Shown here piece after piece: positions 13,032-22,805 of a DNA stretch of 64,000 nt; the first letter of the stretch is position 1, and every line of letters starts with the position of its first letter. The notes under the pieces are model-generated. The model was not told where the DNA came from. It did not search any database and saw only the letters and a program-made list of their open reading frames with translations. The DNA is taken from the NCBI RefSeq assembly GCF_017591425.1, contig NW_024467120.1:5766001-5830000 (forward strand), in the 5' to 3' direction. Origin of the DNA: Ochotona curzoniae (taxonomy: Eukaryota; Chordata; Mammalia; Lagomorpha; Ochotonidae). A program made the translations under genes and the position numbers.

Positions 13032-13044
13032 GTTGCCTAGCAAC
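13032..13044. promoter_or_regulatory. Perfect-looking X-box (RFX-type) palindrome
   Basis: GTTGCCTAGCAAC matches the RFX X-box pattern of a GTTGCC half site and an RGYAAC half site with a one-base spacer. It sits in a repeat-free stretch and not in a recognised gene promoter. Motif match only; a chance occurrence is possible. Confidence 0.4.
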
Positions 13045-13159
13045 TCATGATGCCTCACACCTTGTTAGGATACTAGACAGTTTATCAGGAGACCGTCACT
13101 TGATGAATTAATTGGAATTACTCTTAATTCCTAAGATATAATTTTAAATTCTATCTTTG

Positions 13160-13210
13160 GAGGAACAATTTTTTTTAAGAAAAACAATTTTTTTAAGAAA
13201 ATTGTTCCTC
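13160..13210. repeat. Inverted repeat with 13-bp arms
   Basis: Arm GAGGAACAATTTT at 13160-13172 is the exact reverse complement of 13198-13210, with a 25-base A/T loop. The loop also contains a near-direct repeat of 'aacaatttttttaaga'. No coding context. Confidence 0.8.
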
Positions 13211-13254
13211 GTTATTTTATCCTTGGACTACCTGCCTTTATCTCATCATGTCAG

Positions 13255-13340
13255 GCCAGACTCTAAGTGAACAAACATGATTACCCACATTTTGAATGTA
13301 AAGAAATAGACTGGTTAAATGACTTAGAAAATTTACTCAA
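13255..13340 (-). mobile_element. Possible MIR fragment
   Basis: The order 'gattacccacattttgaatgtaaagaaatagactggttaaatgactt' resembles the MIR core in antisense (tatccccattttacagatgaggaaactgag...). Heavily diverged, so tentative. Confidence 0.35.
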
Positions 13341-13909
13341 CACAAAATGGGGATTCATTGTGATGTCTACTTCATTGTGACTCCTTTTGAAAAGGCAAAC
13401 AGCTTTTCAACAAGCAGATGATGGATCTAATTTCTCAAGTTTAATTTTTCTTGAGACCTCAGCACTGTGAAGAGAAACTAGATATTATTCAATTTTACAC
13501 CACATATGGTATGTACATGATGATATATGTATGACAAAAATGCAACTTCTTAAAAAAAATAGTAGTGTTACAATGGTAGTTACACTATTCATTATCATTT
13601 TTTTAAGCTTATGTTTTCTTCTGTGTGTAACAGATGCAGTTGCAATGTGGCAAACTAAATTAGGATGATAACTTTTGAAAATCATTGGACCTATGATATT
13701 CATGTTTAAGTAAATTTCAATCTGGAAAGTAAAATAAAGATATGATATGTCATTACTTCCCAACAATTTTTCCAAGGAATCTTAAATATAAAAACTATGT
13801 CAGATACAAGGGTTTAGGAAAAGTTTCGGAAATATACATCTAGAGAAATACAAGACTGCTTTTGAAGTGAATTTTGACAGTGAAGGCAAGAGATTGGCAT
13901 GACAAATTA

Positions 13910-14180
13910 TATTTTTAAAAAGAATATTTGAGAGAGTGAGAGAGCACCCATCCACTGGTTCCCTCCCTAAATGGTTCCTATGGCCAACACATCTAAACTC
14001 TCTCAGTCTCTTCTGGGGCTGGAAGGGGCCCAAAAGCCTGAGCCATCTTCTGCTGCTTTTCTAAGTACATTAGCATGAACTGGGTCCAAATCATGGCAAG
14101 CGAGGCTTTCAACTAGTGTTCTCATAGGGAATACTGGTGTTGCATGTATCAGCCTAGTCTACTGCATCACACCGCTGGCT
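13910..14180 (-). mobile_element. Old degenerate CSINE, minus strand
   Basis: Begins 'agaatatttgagagagtgagagagcacccatccactggttccctcc' and ends 'tactgcatcacaccgctggct'. The middle is diverged, but the order of family words is kept. Confidence 0.6.
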
Positions 14181-14509
14181 TCTTACAAATTATGACATAT
14201 TTCCTTTGTGTGTGGCTCTAAGTAACTGAAAGAATAGAGTGAGATTATAGCATTTAGAGCCTTGCAGAAAAGTGAGAGAATATAACTACAACAGTCCCAG
14301 GCCTGGTAGATTTTGTGTAATGTCAGTAACTGAGCATTTTTGCTGGACCCTGATTATGGACGATTGCACATCTACTGGAGATGTAACTAGTTGATACTAC
14401 ATTAGATGACACACGTGTTTCAAAATGTGCATGTGTATGCCATTTATGTGTTATACATGTTATCAAAAGCACAAAATAAGTACTAATATTAACAAAAAAT
14501 CAATTGTAC

Positions 14510-14835
14510 TTTTAAAAAAATTTTTCATTACTTTTATTGCAAAAGCCAATTTATAGAGAGAAAGAGAGCCAGAAAGATCTTCCATCCACTAGTACATTCA
14601 CCAAATGGCTGAAATGGTTGGAGCTGGAAGTAAACCAATCCAAGGCCAGGAGCTTCTTGCAGTCCTTCCACATGGGTGCAGAGATTCAAGCTTTTGGGTC
14701 ATCCTTTAGTGCTTTCCAAGGCCACAAGCAGGAAGCTGAGTGTGAAACGGAACACCCAGGACAAAAACTGGTGCCCATATGGAATCCTGGTGCATGTAAG
14801 AAGAGGATTTAATCACTGAACCATTGTGTTGGGCC
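14510..14835 (-). mobile_element. CSINE, minus strand
   Basis: Starts with A/T tail sequence and 'gccaatttatagagagaaagagagccagaaagatcttcc', then 'ggccaggagcttcttgcag', and ends with 'tttaatcactgaaccattgtgttgggccc'. No clear target-site duplication seen. Confidence 0.82.
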
Positions 14836-15176
14836 CAACTGTCAACATTTTATTTGTGAAAACAAGTATTTTTTCTCCAAGTTTTAATTATCAAGCTGGA
14901 TTAGTGGGTAAGATATTTTACAACTTATCCAGAAGATGCTATCATTAACAAATTGTTATTTTTTTTAACACAGTAAATACAAATTAGAGTTAAACTTTTC
15001 AATGATCCAACACGTGAGAAATCTTTTCAACCTTCTGTGTTCACAGTTGAGGAAACACATTTAGAAAATTAAACGTCTACGATTGCTTGGTTAATGATAG
15101 TTCTTGAAGAGCACGCTCAAATACAAGTTTCCCACAAAATAGTAAATAAATACAAGAAAACAGCTCTTGCCAAAAC

Positions 15177-15527
15177 TAAGTTAAAGAGCCCAGTGCAGTA
15201 GCCTAATGTTTAAAGTCCTTGTCTTGCATGCCCCAAAATCCCATATGGGTGCTCGTTAATATCTCAGCTGCTCTGCTTCCTTTCCAGCTCCCTGCTTATG
15301 ACTTGGGAAAGTGGTAGAGGACAGCCCAAAGCTTTGAGACCTTGTACCGCATGGGAGACCTGGAAGAAGCTCTTTGCTCCAAGCTTTGTATCAGCTCAGC
15401 TCTGGCCATTGCAACTACTTGGGGAGTGAACCAGTAGATGGAAGATCTTTCTCTCCATCTCTCCTTCTTTCTGCAAATCTGACTTTGCAATAAGAATAAA
15501 TATATCGTTTTTAAAAAGTAAGTTAAA
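15177..15527 (+). mobile_element. CSINE with 9-bp target-site duplication
   Basis: Body at 15186-15518, from 'gagcccagtgcagtagcctaatg' to 'gactttgcaataagaataaatatatc'. Duplications TAAGTTAAA lie at 15177-15185 and 15519-15527. Moderate divergence. Confidence 0.85.
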
Positions 15528-15908
15528 AATCACAATTTCTTATAAAAAGTTCTTTGTAGAAGTCTATTAACTCAAATTGCATGCTTTTTGCAATCATAAA
15601 TATATCCCAGAATTACGAATGTAGTTTAGATAGCTCTGTCCTATAATACCATGTAAATGTTGAGAGTTGCACTTGGGCCATTGCACCGTTACATCTGAGA
15701 AAAGAAATCAATATGAATTATATGTTCTCAAAATCATGCAGTACATAAGAAAATCAGGATTTGTACGAAAGTCCATTTGATTCTGGAACACACAACCCTT
15801 CCACCTGGCAAAGCTGCTCCTGTTAAAGTGGCTTAGTTAAAATGGCTTAGGGGCACAAGAACATTACAGCAGATATGGTGAGCTTAGATGGCAAACACTC
15901 CCTCGCCA

Positions 15909-15910
<2 letters not shown>

Positions 15911-15952
<42 letters not shown>
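15911..15952. repeat. (AC)21 microsatellite
   Basis: Uninterrupted AC dinucleotide run of 42 bases, likely length-polymorphic. Confidence 0.98.
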
Positions 15953-15957
<5 letters not shown>

Positions 15958-16544
15958 ACAAAGAAAAATGATACAAGAAAAGAGTTGGAGTGAACATCAA
16001 TGAGGGCAAATGTGTAAGGCCAGAGTACGGGGAAAATGATGTAAATGCATTATAATAAGTTGTGTCTTCCTCATCATAAATTACACCCTCATATAATTCT
16101 ATCAGATGATCTCATTACTCCATAAAATACAGAATAGTACAATAAAACTCCTTGGAAGACTTAAACTTAAGTTAATTAGATTTCTCAAGGAGCTCTAACT
16201 CCAGTTCCGGTGAACAGGAATCCTAATGAGACAATTAATATTACCTAATATCAGCTAGATTGATTTAAAAGGTATGTATAATTACATGGGTGCATGTTTA
16301 CAAAACTATATGTTTAGATACATATGAAACACTCCTATAAGTAGTATCTAAAATTAAATTTCAAACTATTTTGAAAGAAAAAAAAGATCGGAGAATTTTT
16401 ATTTTACAGGTAAAAAGCAAATGTTTGAAAACAACAAAAAAAGTAGGTCTGTCTTAACTATGAGCTATTTTATTGAAATGTTGACACAAATTAAAGAGCA
16501 AATCTGAATACTTATTCAATGTTATCAACGTATCATTCACTTTC

Positions 16545-16645
16545 AGTAAATTTTCTCCTTAACCCTCACAATCTTGGAGGGAAATGTTATTATCTACATT
16601 TTACAGATTAGAGACCTGAAGCTAAATTTCTAAAGCACAGCAGTT
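16545..16645 (-). mobile_element. MIR fragment, antisense
   Basis: 'cttaaccctcacaatcttggagggaaatgttattatctacattttacagattagagacctgaagct' follows the reverse-strand MIR core closely. Confidence 0.7.
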
Positions 16646-17835
16646 CCTTTCATCAATGTTTTTAACTTACATGAAGCCAGCTGTGGTGCAAAAATATGCA
16701 ATGGAAAGTTCCAGAAGGAAGTATTTCATAAGTTTTATTTATTTATTTTTTCATAAATTTTAAATGGTCTGCCATTCTCAGTAGTGTTACAAAATCTTTT
16801 CTATTACAGCATATTATTATAATTTCTATATTTTAGTGTTGATAATTTTGTACTATGCCTAATTTATAAATTAAACTTCATCACAAATGTGCATAAGGGA
16901 ACAAGACAATACAAATAAGGTTCTATTCTTCTTAAATGTTGAACACATCTATAAAGGGTTAAGGAATCTATTTCCCACACAAAATGTAGCAAGAGTCCTA
17001 TAACGACCAGGGAGGGATGACTAAGATTGCCATTCCTGAGGGATTTTCAAAAGGTTTATGGCAGATGAACTTACAGATAGCTTTTGTTCTGCCTACCTAG
17101 TGATGGATCCTGATGCAGGATTATAATATCACAGAAAAATACAGTGCTTTTCTTTTAGTTGCGCAAAGATGAGTAGTAACAATGGGCTCTGAGATCAAAA
17201 TTGAAGTTCATTTACATCCAGATCAAAAACAAGCTGTTTTTGCAACTTCTGGAGAGCCTCTCCCTTGGAAAGGTGCAGTCCTACTAAGTCCCAAGTAACT
17301 GGTGTTCATCTCCCACTGTGAGAGTTGCTGGGACAACAGAGGAAGCAAGGGACTGTCCATGACTCCAGCCTTGAGACAAAACATCTGACCATGAGATCTT
17401 TGTAGAAAAAAGAGGGAGAAGGAAGAAATTGGTTTTGATGGGGATGCCTAATCATTATGATTATCTAAAGTAAGCATGTGATCGCTCTTTGTGGCTTAAC
17501 AAATAAATCTGTAACATGACAATTAGCCCAATAATGGACACATGGTAAACACTCCACTCCATACCGTTGTCGAAGTGTAGCAAATGCTGTCCAAGCTTTT
17601 CATCAGCAAGAAAATGTTTGACAATGGTAATGGAAATGGACCCTGATGTTAAAGATTCCAACCATTAAAATATTAAAAATTAAAAATATGAAAGTCATGG
17701 AGACTGCATAAGGAAACAGTGAAAATTCTGGAATCTTGGCTTTTTCTATCTATTTCACTGGCTCAGTACATTCCTGATGGCAATGAAGAATCTGGTCTAG
17801 CTTCAGCAATTCACAATTAGCACACTGTGTATACA
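16646..17835. other. AT-rich intergenic, nothing recognised
   Basis: No ORF over 70 codons and no repeat family identified. Confidence 0.55.
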
Positions 17836-18012
17836 TATATATCTGTCTATGTATATATATGTGTGTATATGTGTGTATATCTATATATACATAGATCTAT
17901 ATATATATACATAGATCTATCTAGCTATACATAGATAGATATAGATATACACACATATACACACATACATATGTATATATATGCTGAATGAATATATATA
18001 TGTATATATATA
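17836..18012. repeat. (TA)/(TATACA/TAGA) complex microsatellite
   Basis: About 175 bp of interrupted ATATAC, TATG and TAGATA units with several short palindromes. Confidence 0.9.
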
Positions 18013-18917
18013 TTTTTGCTGAATGCAACTGAAGAAATAATGATTTCTTTCCTTTCCAATTCTTCCTGTACTATAAAATTGACATTCAGGCCTTGCGCTT
18101 TCTGGGAAAAAGAAAATAGAAAAAGAGCTACAAAGAAAGTCTGTTTAGAGACCAAGATATTAAAGGGCAATAGAAACAAATTGTGTTTATGTTCTCCAAG
18201 ACGTGATCCAGAAATGTCCAGGACTCAGAAAGTAGGGTCATTCCCTAAGTTCAGGCTGCTAGAAGAGGTGAAATGAAATCTTACAAGCAGAGATGAAGGA
18301 AGCCCGTTGTGAAGGTAGAGAGAACATCGTGAGGGCACAGCGAGGGGCTAGGAAGACTGAGTGCTCAAGGAAGGACAGTCAGAAGCCACTGGCCTGAGCA
18401 GAACACACAGCCTTCAGCATTTCAAGGCTAAATGCCAATTAGGCAGTCAGGGCCAGGAGACCTTTGCACCTGAGCTTCACTGTAGTGAGAAGACTGGGTA
18501 GAGTTGGGGGCTGAGGGGCATGAGAATCTGAAAGTGTCTAGGCAGTCTCTTTTGATATCTAAAGCAAGGTTTTAGAAAGATGACATCATGTTTAAATTAA
18601 TTTTGCTTTGCTCTACTCAGGTAAAGTTTTGTATCTTAGCAATGGTGTTTTAGAAGCTAATGTCTCATTTTAACGTTAGATGGTAGTCTAGAGAATTTAG
18701 CAGGAAGGGGTATTGGAAATTTGACATCTAGGGGGCCTTTAAACTCAGACCTTAGAAGAAAAAAATCTACTTAAAAGTATGCACAGTGGCCTGCTCTAAA
18801 ATTTTACAAATTGAATCTTAAGCATAAGCTTACTGTAATGTAGGAGGAATTTCAATGGCTATAAGGAAAGTGTGTTATTGTCCTGAAGAGTCACAAGAGA
18901 ATAAGGAAAATGTACAA

Positions 18918-19023
18918 AGAGAGAAGAGAGAAGAGAGAAGAGAAGAGAAGAGAAGAGAAGAGAAGAGAAGAGAAGAGAAGAGAAGAGAAGAGAAGAGAAG
19001 AGAAGAGAAGAGAAGAGAAGAGG
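18918..19023. repeat. (AGAGA)n pentanucleotide microsatellite
   Basis: About 20 near-perfect copies of a GAAGA/AGAGA pentamer, grading into purine-rich GGGGA sequence to about 19080. It makes open frames of repeated Arg-Glu on one strand and Leu-Phe-Ser on the other; none of these is a gene. Confidence 0.97.
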
Positions 19024-19411
19024 AAGGGAGCAAAGGGGAGGGGAGGGGTGAGGGGAGGTGAGAGAAGAGAGAAGGGAGGTGTAGGAGGCTGTGATGTCAG
19101 TGTCATTACATAATTAATTATTGCTTACAGCTGAAGATGGTGATCATTTAATATTGAATGTCACTTGAGTTTATGGGGGACTTCTCCCCGTCTTCCTGTG
19201 GATATCTTATTGGCATACACTCTTTGACAAAATCATTGTTATGCTTATGTAAACAATTGACTTTTTAGTTTGAAAAACAGAGATACGGAGATCATCCATA
19301 TGCTTGTTCAGGACCTTAGCCTTCAAGATTGGGACTTAACCCCACTACCTTCTGGTCTTCTGGGATTTCCGGTGAGAAATCTGATGGTGAATGTTAGGGG
19401 AAATGATGACG

Positions 19412-19760
19412 AAAGATACGTTCCTCTCAGGACTGGTGCTATGATTCAGTGGCTAAATCCTCATCTTGGCGCATGCTGGGATCCCATACGGGTAACAGTT
19501 TTTGTCTTGGATTCTGTTTCCCATCCAGTTCCCTGCTTGTGACCTGGGAAAGCAGATGAGGACGGCCCAAACTGATGGAACCCTGCAACCACGTGGGAGA
19601 CCTGGAAGATGCTCTTGGTTCCTGGCTTCAGATCAACTTAGCTCCAGCTATTGTGGCTGCTTGAGGAGTGAACTAGTGGATGGAAGATTTTTCCTTCTCT
19701 CTGCAAATCTGCCTTTCCAATATAAATAAATACATACGTGTGTGTGTGTATTAAAGATAC
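19412..19760 (+). mobile_element. CSINE with 8-bp target-site duplication
   Basis: Body at about 19420-19752. AAAGATAC flanks it at 19412-19419 and 19753-19760. A small (GT)n run has grown in the tail. It lies about 400 bp upstream of the kinase promoter elements. Confidence 0.82.
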
Positions 19761-20146
19761 CTTACTCTCAGCTCTGTGGAAGTGAATAATGTACCTGATG
19801 GTGTCTTGGGTTACAAAACATTGAGTCACACTACCATAATGCCAGAGAAGGTGAGCCGTTGGTTTGAGGCCTCTCATTCAGAGGTTACAGGAATGTGTAC
19901 TGTAAGTGTGGAAGTCTTCAAAAACCAAGAGTTCTTTTCACTGTTCAAACCGGAAATGAAAAGGCCCTTTGAAATACCCTATGGGTGTTAATTTCTCAAC
20001 TAATTAAACATCAAACTCTAACCAACTTAAGCTGAAAGCTGTTGGGATCCTTATTTTGTTTCACACGGAAAGCTCTTAAGAAGCTCCCCACCCCAATACT
20101 CCCACCCCAGGAATATTGGTAGCTTTGACTGGCCCCTGCCTTGCTC

Positions 20147-20260
20147 TGATGTCACAAGGACCAACGTCTGTACAGCTGCCTGCTGCATGCCCATTGGTTC
20201 ATTTCCTGCACTGACGTCATAAGGAGCCCTGTGACGACAGAGCTCCCACAGCCTATATAA
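20147..20260 (+). promoter_or_regulatory. CRE/CCAAT/TATA core promoter of the kinase gene
   Basis: A perfect palindromic CRE, TGACGTCA, lies at 20212-20219. A variant CRE, TGATGTCA, is at 20147-20154, a CRE-like TGACGAC at 20232-20238, an inverted CCAAT box (ATTGG) at 20193-20197, and a TATA box TATATAA at 20254-20260. Transcription would be expected near 20285-20290. A CRE just upstream of a TATA box is a known arrangement of post-meiotic spermatid promoters driven by CREM-tau. That fits a sperm kinase, but the expression site is inference. Confidence 0.72.
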
Positions 20261-20318
20261 GCCCTGTGCAGGCCTGGGTTTTGGTCCGTTTTACCAGGGA
20301 GCTCTTTTGGTGACCTGA

Positions 20319-20708
20319 GTGAGTTGGACCCATCTTACCTAGCTTTTGCAACTGTTGGTGGTGTGTGCTGTTTGTTTGTTTGTTTCATGTTCTATTTGGT
20401 CTACACATTTCCCAATTTGTTTATTGTTTTCTACCTAGTTGTTGTTTTGCCCCGTCTATCTTTTTGTGCAGTTTTGTACATTTCTTGCATCCCCCACTTT
20501 TAGATAGTTAGTGTGGTTAGATTGAGTGTGTCAGTGCAGTTATATAGTGTTCGCTGTTTTGTGTGGCTTTCCTGTTTGTTGTTTACAGTTTTGGTTAGAT
20601 AGCCCTTAGTCTTGCCATTCTGTACTTTTAGTGTAGTTAGCTTAGGTAGTACTGTGTCTTAGTTATCATAGCTGCTAGTCCCTGTATCGTCCTTTTTTCT
20701 CCCCTTAG
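20319..20708 (+). other. Probable 5'UTR intron of the kinase gene
   Basis: A consensus donor GTGAGT begins at 20319, about 35 bases after the predicted cap site. A long pyrimidine run followed by TTAG ends at 20708. The 390 bp between are T-rich with no useful ORF, as in an intron. Splicing would leave a short exon 1 (about 20285-20318) and put the rest of the 5'UTR (84 nt) with the whole CDS in exon 2. Inferred from splice-site resemblance only; an unspliced 5'UTR of about 500 nt is the alternative. Confidence 0.45.
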
Positions 20709-20792
20709 CTAGCACAGTCAGGGCTGTGTATTAAGATAGCTTGTCAATCCTTTAGAGAGAGCAGTTGAGAGAGAATAGTAAGGTAATTCCTA

Positions 20793-22805
20793 ATGGAAGG
20801 CCAGGAGGGCTTACTGGCAGAAGCCAGCAACAAGCTAGAGCTGGAGTTCCTGTCCTTGCTCGGCCAGGGTGCTTTTAGCATGGTGGTGCTGGCCCAACTC
20901 GTGCCTTCGGGGACACACGTAGCTGTGAAGGTGGCCACGGATGAGGCAGACAACCCCCGGAGTGTGATGGATCTGCTGCATGAAGCGGACATCCTCAGCA
21001 CCTTGCAGCATAACCACATCATCCGGCTGCTGCAGGTGGGTCGAGTAGGCCAGCAACTCTGTCTGGTCATGGAGCTAGCGGAGGGAGGCACCCTGAGGAG
21101 CCACGTGATAGACCGCGGTGGGCTGACGGAGGAGGAGGCAAAGGACCTGCTGGGCCAACTGCTGGAGGCAGTGGAGTACTGCCACGCGCAGCGCGTAGCG
21201 CACAGAGACCTCAAACTAAGAAACATCCTGTTGGACACCAACATGCGTGTGAAACTGGCAGACTTTGGGTTCAGCTGCCGGCTGCCGGAGGGCCAGCTGG
21301 TAAGAGGCTTCTATGGGACTCCCGAATACAGTGCCCCAGAGGTATTCCTGTCCCGGCCCTATGACCCTTTCAAGGCCGACCTGTGGAGTGTGGGAGTCAT
21401 CCTGTTTAGGATGGTGACTGCGGACTTGCCCTTCAAGGGCTCAGACGAGAAGGAGGTGCGGCGCTCCGTGCTCTGCGGCAACTATGAGCTGCCCTTCCAA
21501 GTGAGCCAGGAGATGGAGGAGCTGCAGGGGTGGCTGCTCACCTGGAACCCCAACCAGAGACCCACGGCTTCCCAGGCCAGGCAGCACGCTTGGTTTAGGC
21601 CCCATCCAGGGAAAAAAGATGAGGAGGTCACCTTTGTGCAGCCCCTGAGGATTCCTGAAACCCCAGAAGCCCAGAAGTATCTGGAAGGTCTAGGGTTGCT
21701 GCCAGCCTCAATGCACTCAGGCCCTGGGAGCCATAGACTGAGGCAGGACGTGAAGAACAAGGAGCAATTCCTGTCCTGTGAGATCTCAGACCCTGGCCAA
21801 GGCTCTAGTCTCAGCCTACCTGTGCTGCTACGCAGGGTGTCTTCGCTCATTGACTGCAGAGGCCAAGGCCAAGGCTCTAGGCACAACCCACCTGTGCTAC
21901 TACGCAGGGTGTCTTCGCTAATGGACTGCAGGGAGGTGCAGAGCGAGTCCTCATCACCACAAGGCCAGGAGGAGGCCAAGTTTGAGTCATCCAGTAGAGG
22001 TACTTTTCTTGCCTCTTCCCTCCCCTGCCAGGAGCAGCAGGAGAGGGCCCCCAGTCCCAGTGCAACCCAGGAGCCTGTCCTTGTGGACTTCCTGTCCAGC
22101 ATCAGTACCAGAACCAAGAAAAGTGCAGAACAGGTGGAGATGGAGGTCCCAGCAGCCAAGCCCGAGGAGCCCGGGACCCCAGCAGCCCAACCCATGGAAC
22201 CTGGGACTCCAGCAACCCAACCCATGGAGTCTGGGACCCCAGCAGCCAAGCCCAAGGAGCCTGGGACCCCAGCAGCCCAACCCATGAAACTTGGAACTCT
22301 AATAGTCCAACTCATGGAGCCTGGGACCCCAACAGTCAAGCCCAAGGAGCCTGGGACCCCAGCAGCCCAACCCATGGAACTTGGCACTCCAGTAGTCCAA
22401 CTCATGAAGTCTGGGACCCCAACAGCCAAGCCTAAGGAGCCTGGGACTCCAGTAGCCCAACCCATGGAACCTGGGACCCCAGGAGCCCGACTCGTGGAAC
22501 CTGGGACTCCAGCGGCCCAACCCATAGAGCCTGGGATCCCAGCAGCTGAGCCTGTCGAGGCCACCTCCTCCACTGCTATCACCTGGAACGACACAGGACA
22601 GGTAGCAGCAGATGTTCCTGTAGCAAAGCCTGAGGAGCTTGAGAGCTCAGCTGTGACCTCTGTCCAGAGTCCAGGCTGGAAGGGCCTGGGCAGAAGGTTT
22701 GGCAGGATGATGATCAGGTTCCTGAGACAAGCCTGCTGCATGGGGGCACCCCCAGACACCAACAGTGGCCCTAGCATTCGCAGTCGAAAAGTGGTCCCCT
22801 GCTAG
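20793..22805 (+). CDS. Sperm motility kinase (SMOK)-like Ser/Thr protein kinase, single exon
   Basis: This 670-residue ORF should phosphorylate Ser/Thr on protein substrates. Residues about 19-269 form a complete kinase domain: glycine loop G24-x-G26-x-F28, VAVK lysine K46, helix-C E64, catalytic loop HRDLKLRN with D139 and N144, DFG D157, activation-loop T176 before APE 181-183, D196 in DLWS and R256. All catalytic residues are present; LR replaces the usual PE in the catalytic loop. Residues 291-307 may be the remnant of the UBA-like segment that follows the kinase in MARK/SMOK proteins. The tail carries a duplicated RRVSSL segment (335-380), about 13 decapeptides related to EPGTPAAQPM (454-583) and a basic helix ending in C648-C649. 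The start ATG follows an in-frame TAA nine bases upstream; its Kozak context is weak at -3 but has G at +4. The ORF is GC-rich in AT-rich surroundings, as expected of an intronless CDS. At 670 residues it is longer than the roughly 500 of mouse SMOKs. Kinase assignment is near certain; SMOK-like is likely by architecture and intronless CDS; the testis role is inference. Confidence 0.9.
   Translation: MEGQEGLLAEASNKLELEFLSLLGQGAFSMVVLAQLVPSGTHVAVKVATDEADNPRSVMDLLHEADILSTLQHNHIIRLLQVGRVGQQLCLVMELAEGGTLRSHVIDRGGLTEEEAKDLLGQLLEAVEYCHAQRVAHRDLKLRNILLDTNMRVKLADFGFSCRLPEGQLVRGFYGTPEYSAPEVFLSRPYDPFKADLWSVGVILFRMVTADLPFKGSDEKEVRRSVLCGNYELPFQVSQEMEELQGWLLTWNPNQRPTASQARQHAWFRPHPGKKDEEVTFVQPLRIPETPEAQKYLEGLGLLPASMHSGPGSHRLRQDVKNKEQFLSCEISDPGQGSSLSLPVLLRRVSSLIDCRGQGQGSRHNPPVLLRRVSSLMDCREVQSESSSPQGQEEAKFESSSRGTFLASSLPCQEQQERAPSPSATQEPVLVDFLSSISTRTKKSAEQVEMEVPAAKPEEPGTPAAQPMEPGTPATQPMESGTPAAKPKEPGTPAAQPMKLGTLIVQLMEPGTPTVKPKEPGTPAAQPMELGTPVVQLMKSGTPTAKPKEPGTPVAQPMEPGTPGARLVEPGTPAAQPIEPGIPAAEPVEATSSTAITWNDTGQVAADVPVAKPEELESSAVTSVQSPGWKGLGRRFGRMMIRFLRQACCMGAPPDTNSGPSIRSRKVVPC
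21795..21932 (+). repeat. Tandem duplication (66-bp units, 72-bp period) inside the kinase tail
   Basis: Units at 21795-21860 and 21867-21932 are nearly identical and separated by a hexamer that itself repeats the first six bases of the unit. Each encodes a peptide ending in PVLLRRVSSL(I/M)DCR, residues 335-356 and 359-380. RRVS matches the basophilic (PKA-type) R-R-x-S consensus, giving candidate phosphosites S350 and S374. Confidence 0.85.
22152..22571 (+). repeat. In-frame 30-bp minisatellite coding for about 13 decapeptides
   Basis: Residues 454-583 are 13 units of a decapeptide close to AAQPMEPGTP, with a degenerate fourteenth to about residue 593. Units 4-6, 7-9 and 10-12 repeat as triplets (a KPKEPGTP type, a QPM type, then a variable type), giving a 90-bp higher-order period. 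The segment is Pro/Ala/Thr-rich and certainly disordered. Copy number is likely to vary between alleles or species. Confidence 0.9.

Noticed and set aside
18855..19113. Arg-Glu repeat ORFs
   Set aside because: Translation of the AGAGA microsatellite.
21482..22777. 431-codon minus-strand ORF opposite the kinase
   Set aside because: It is the mirror of the GC-rich, repeat-bearing kinase CDS. Its Gly-Val-Pro repeats come from the minisatellite read backwards. No domain or promoter.
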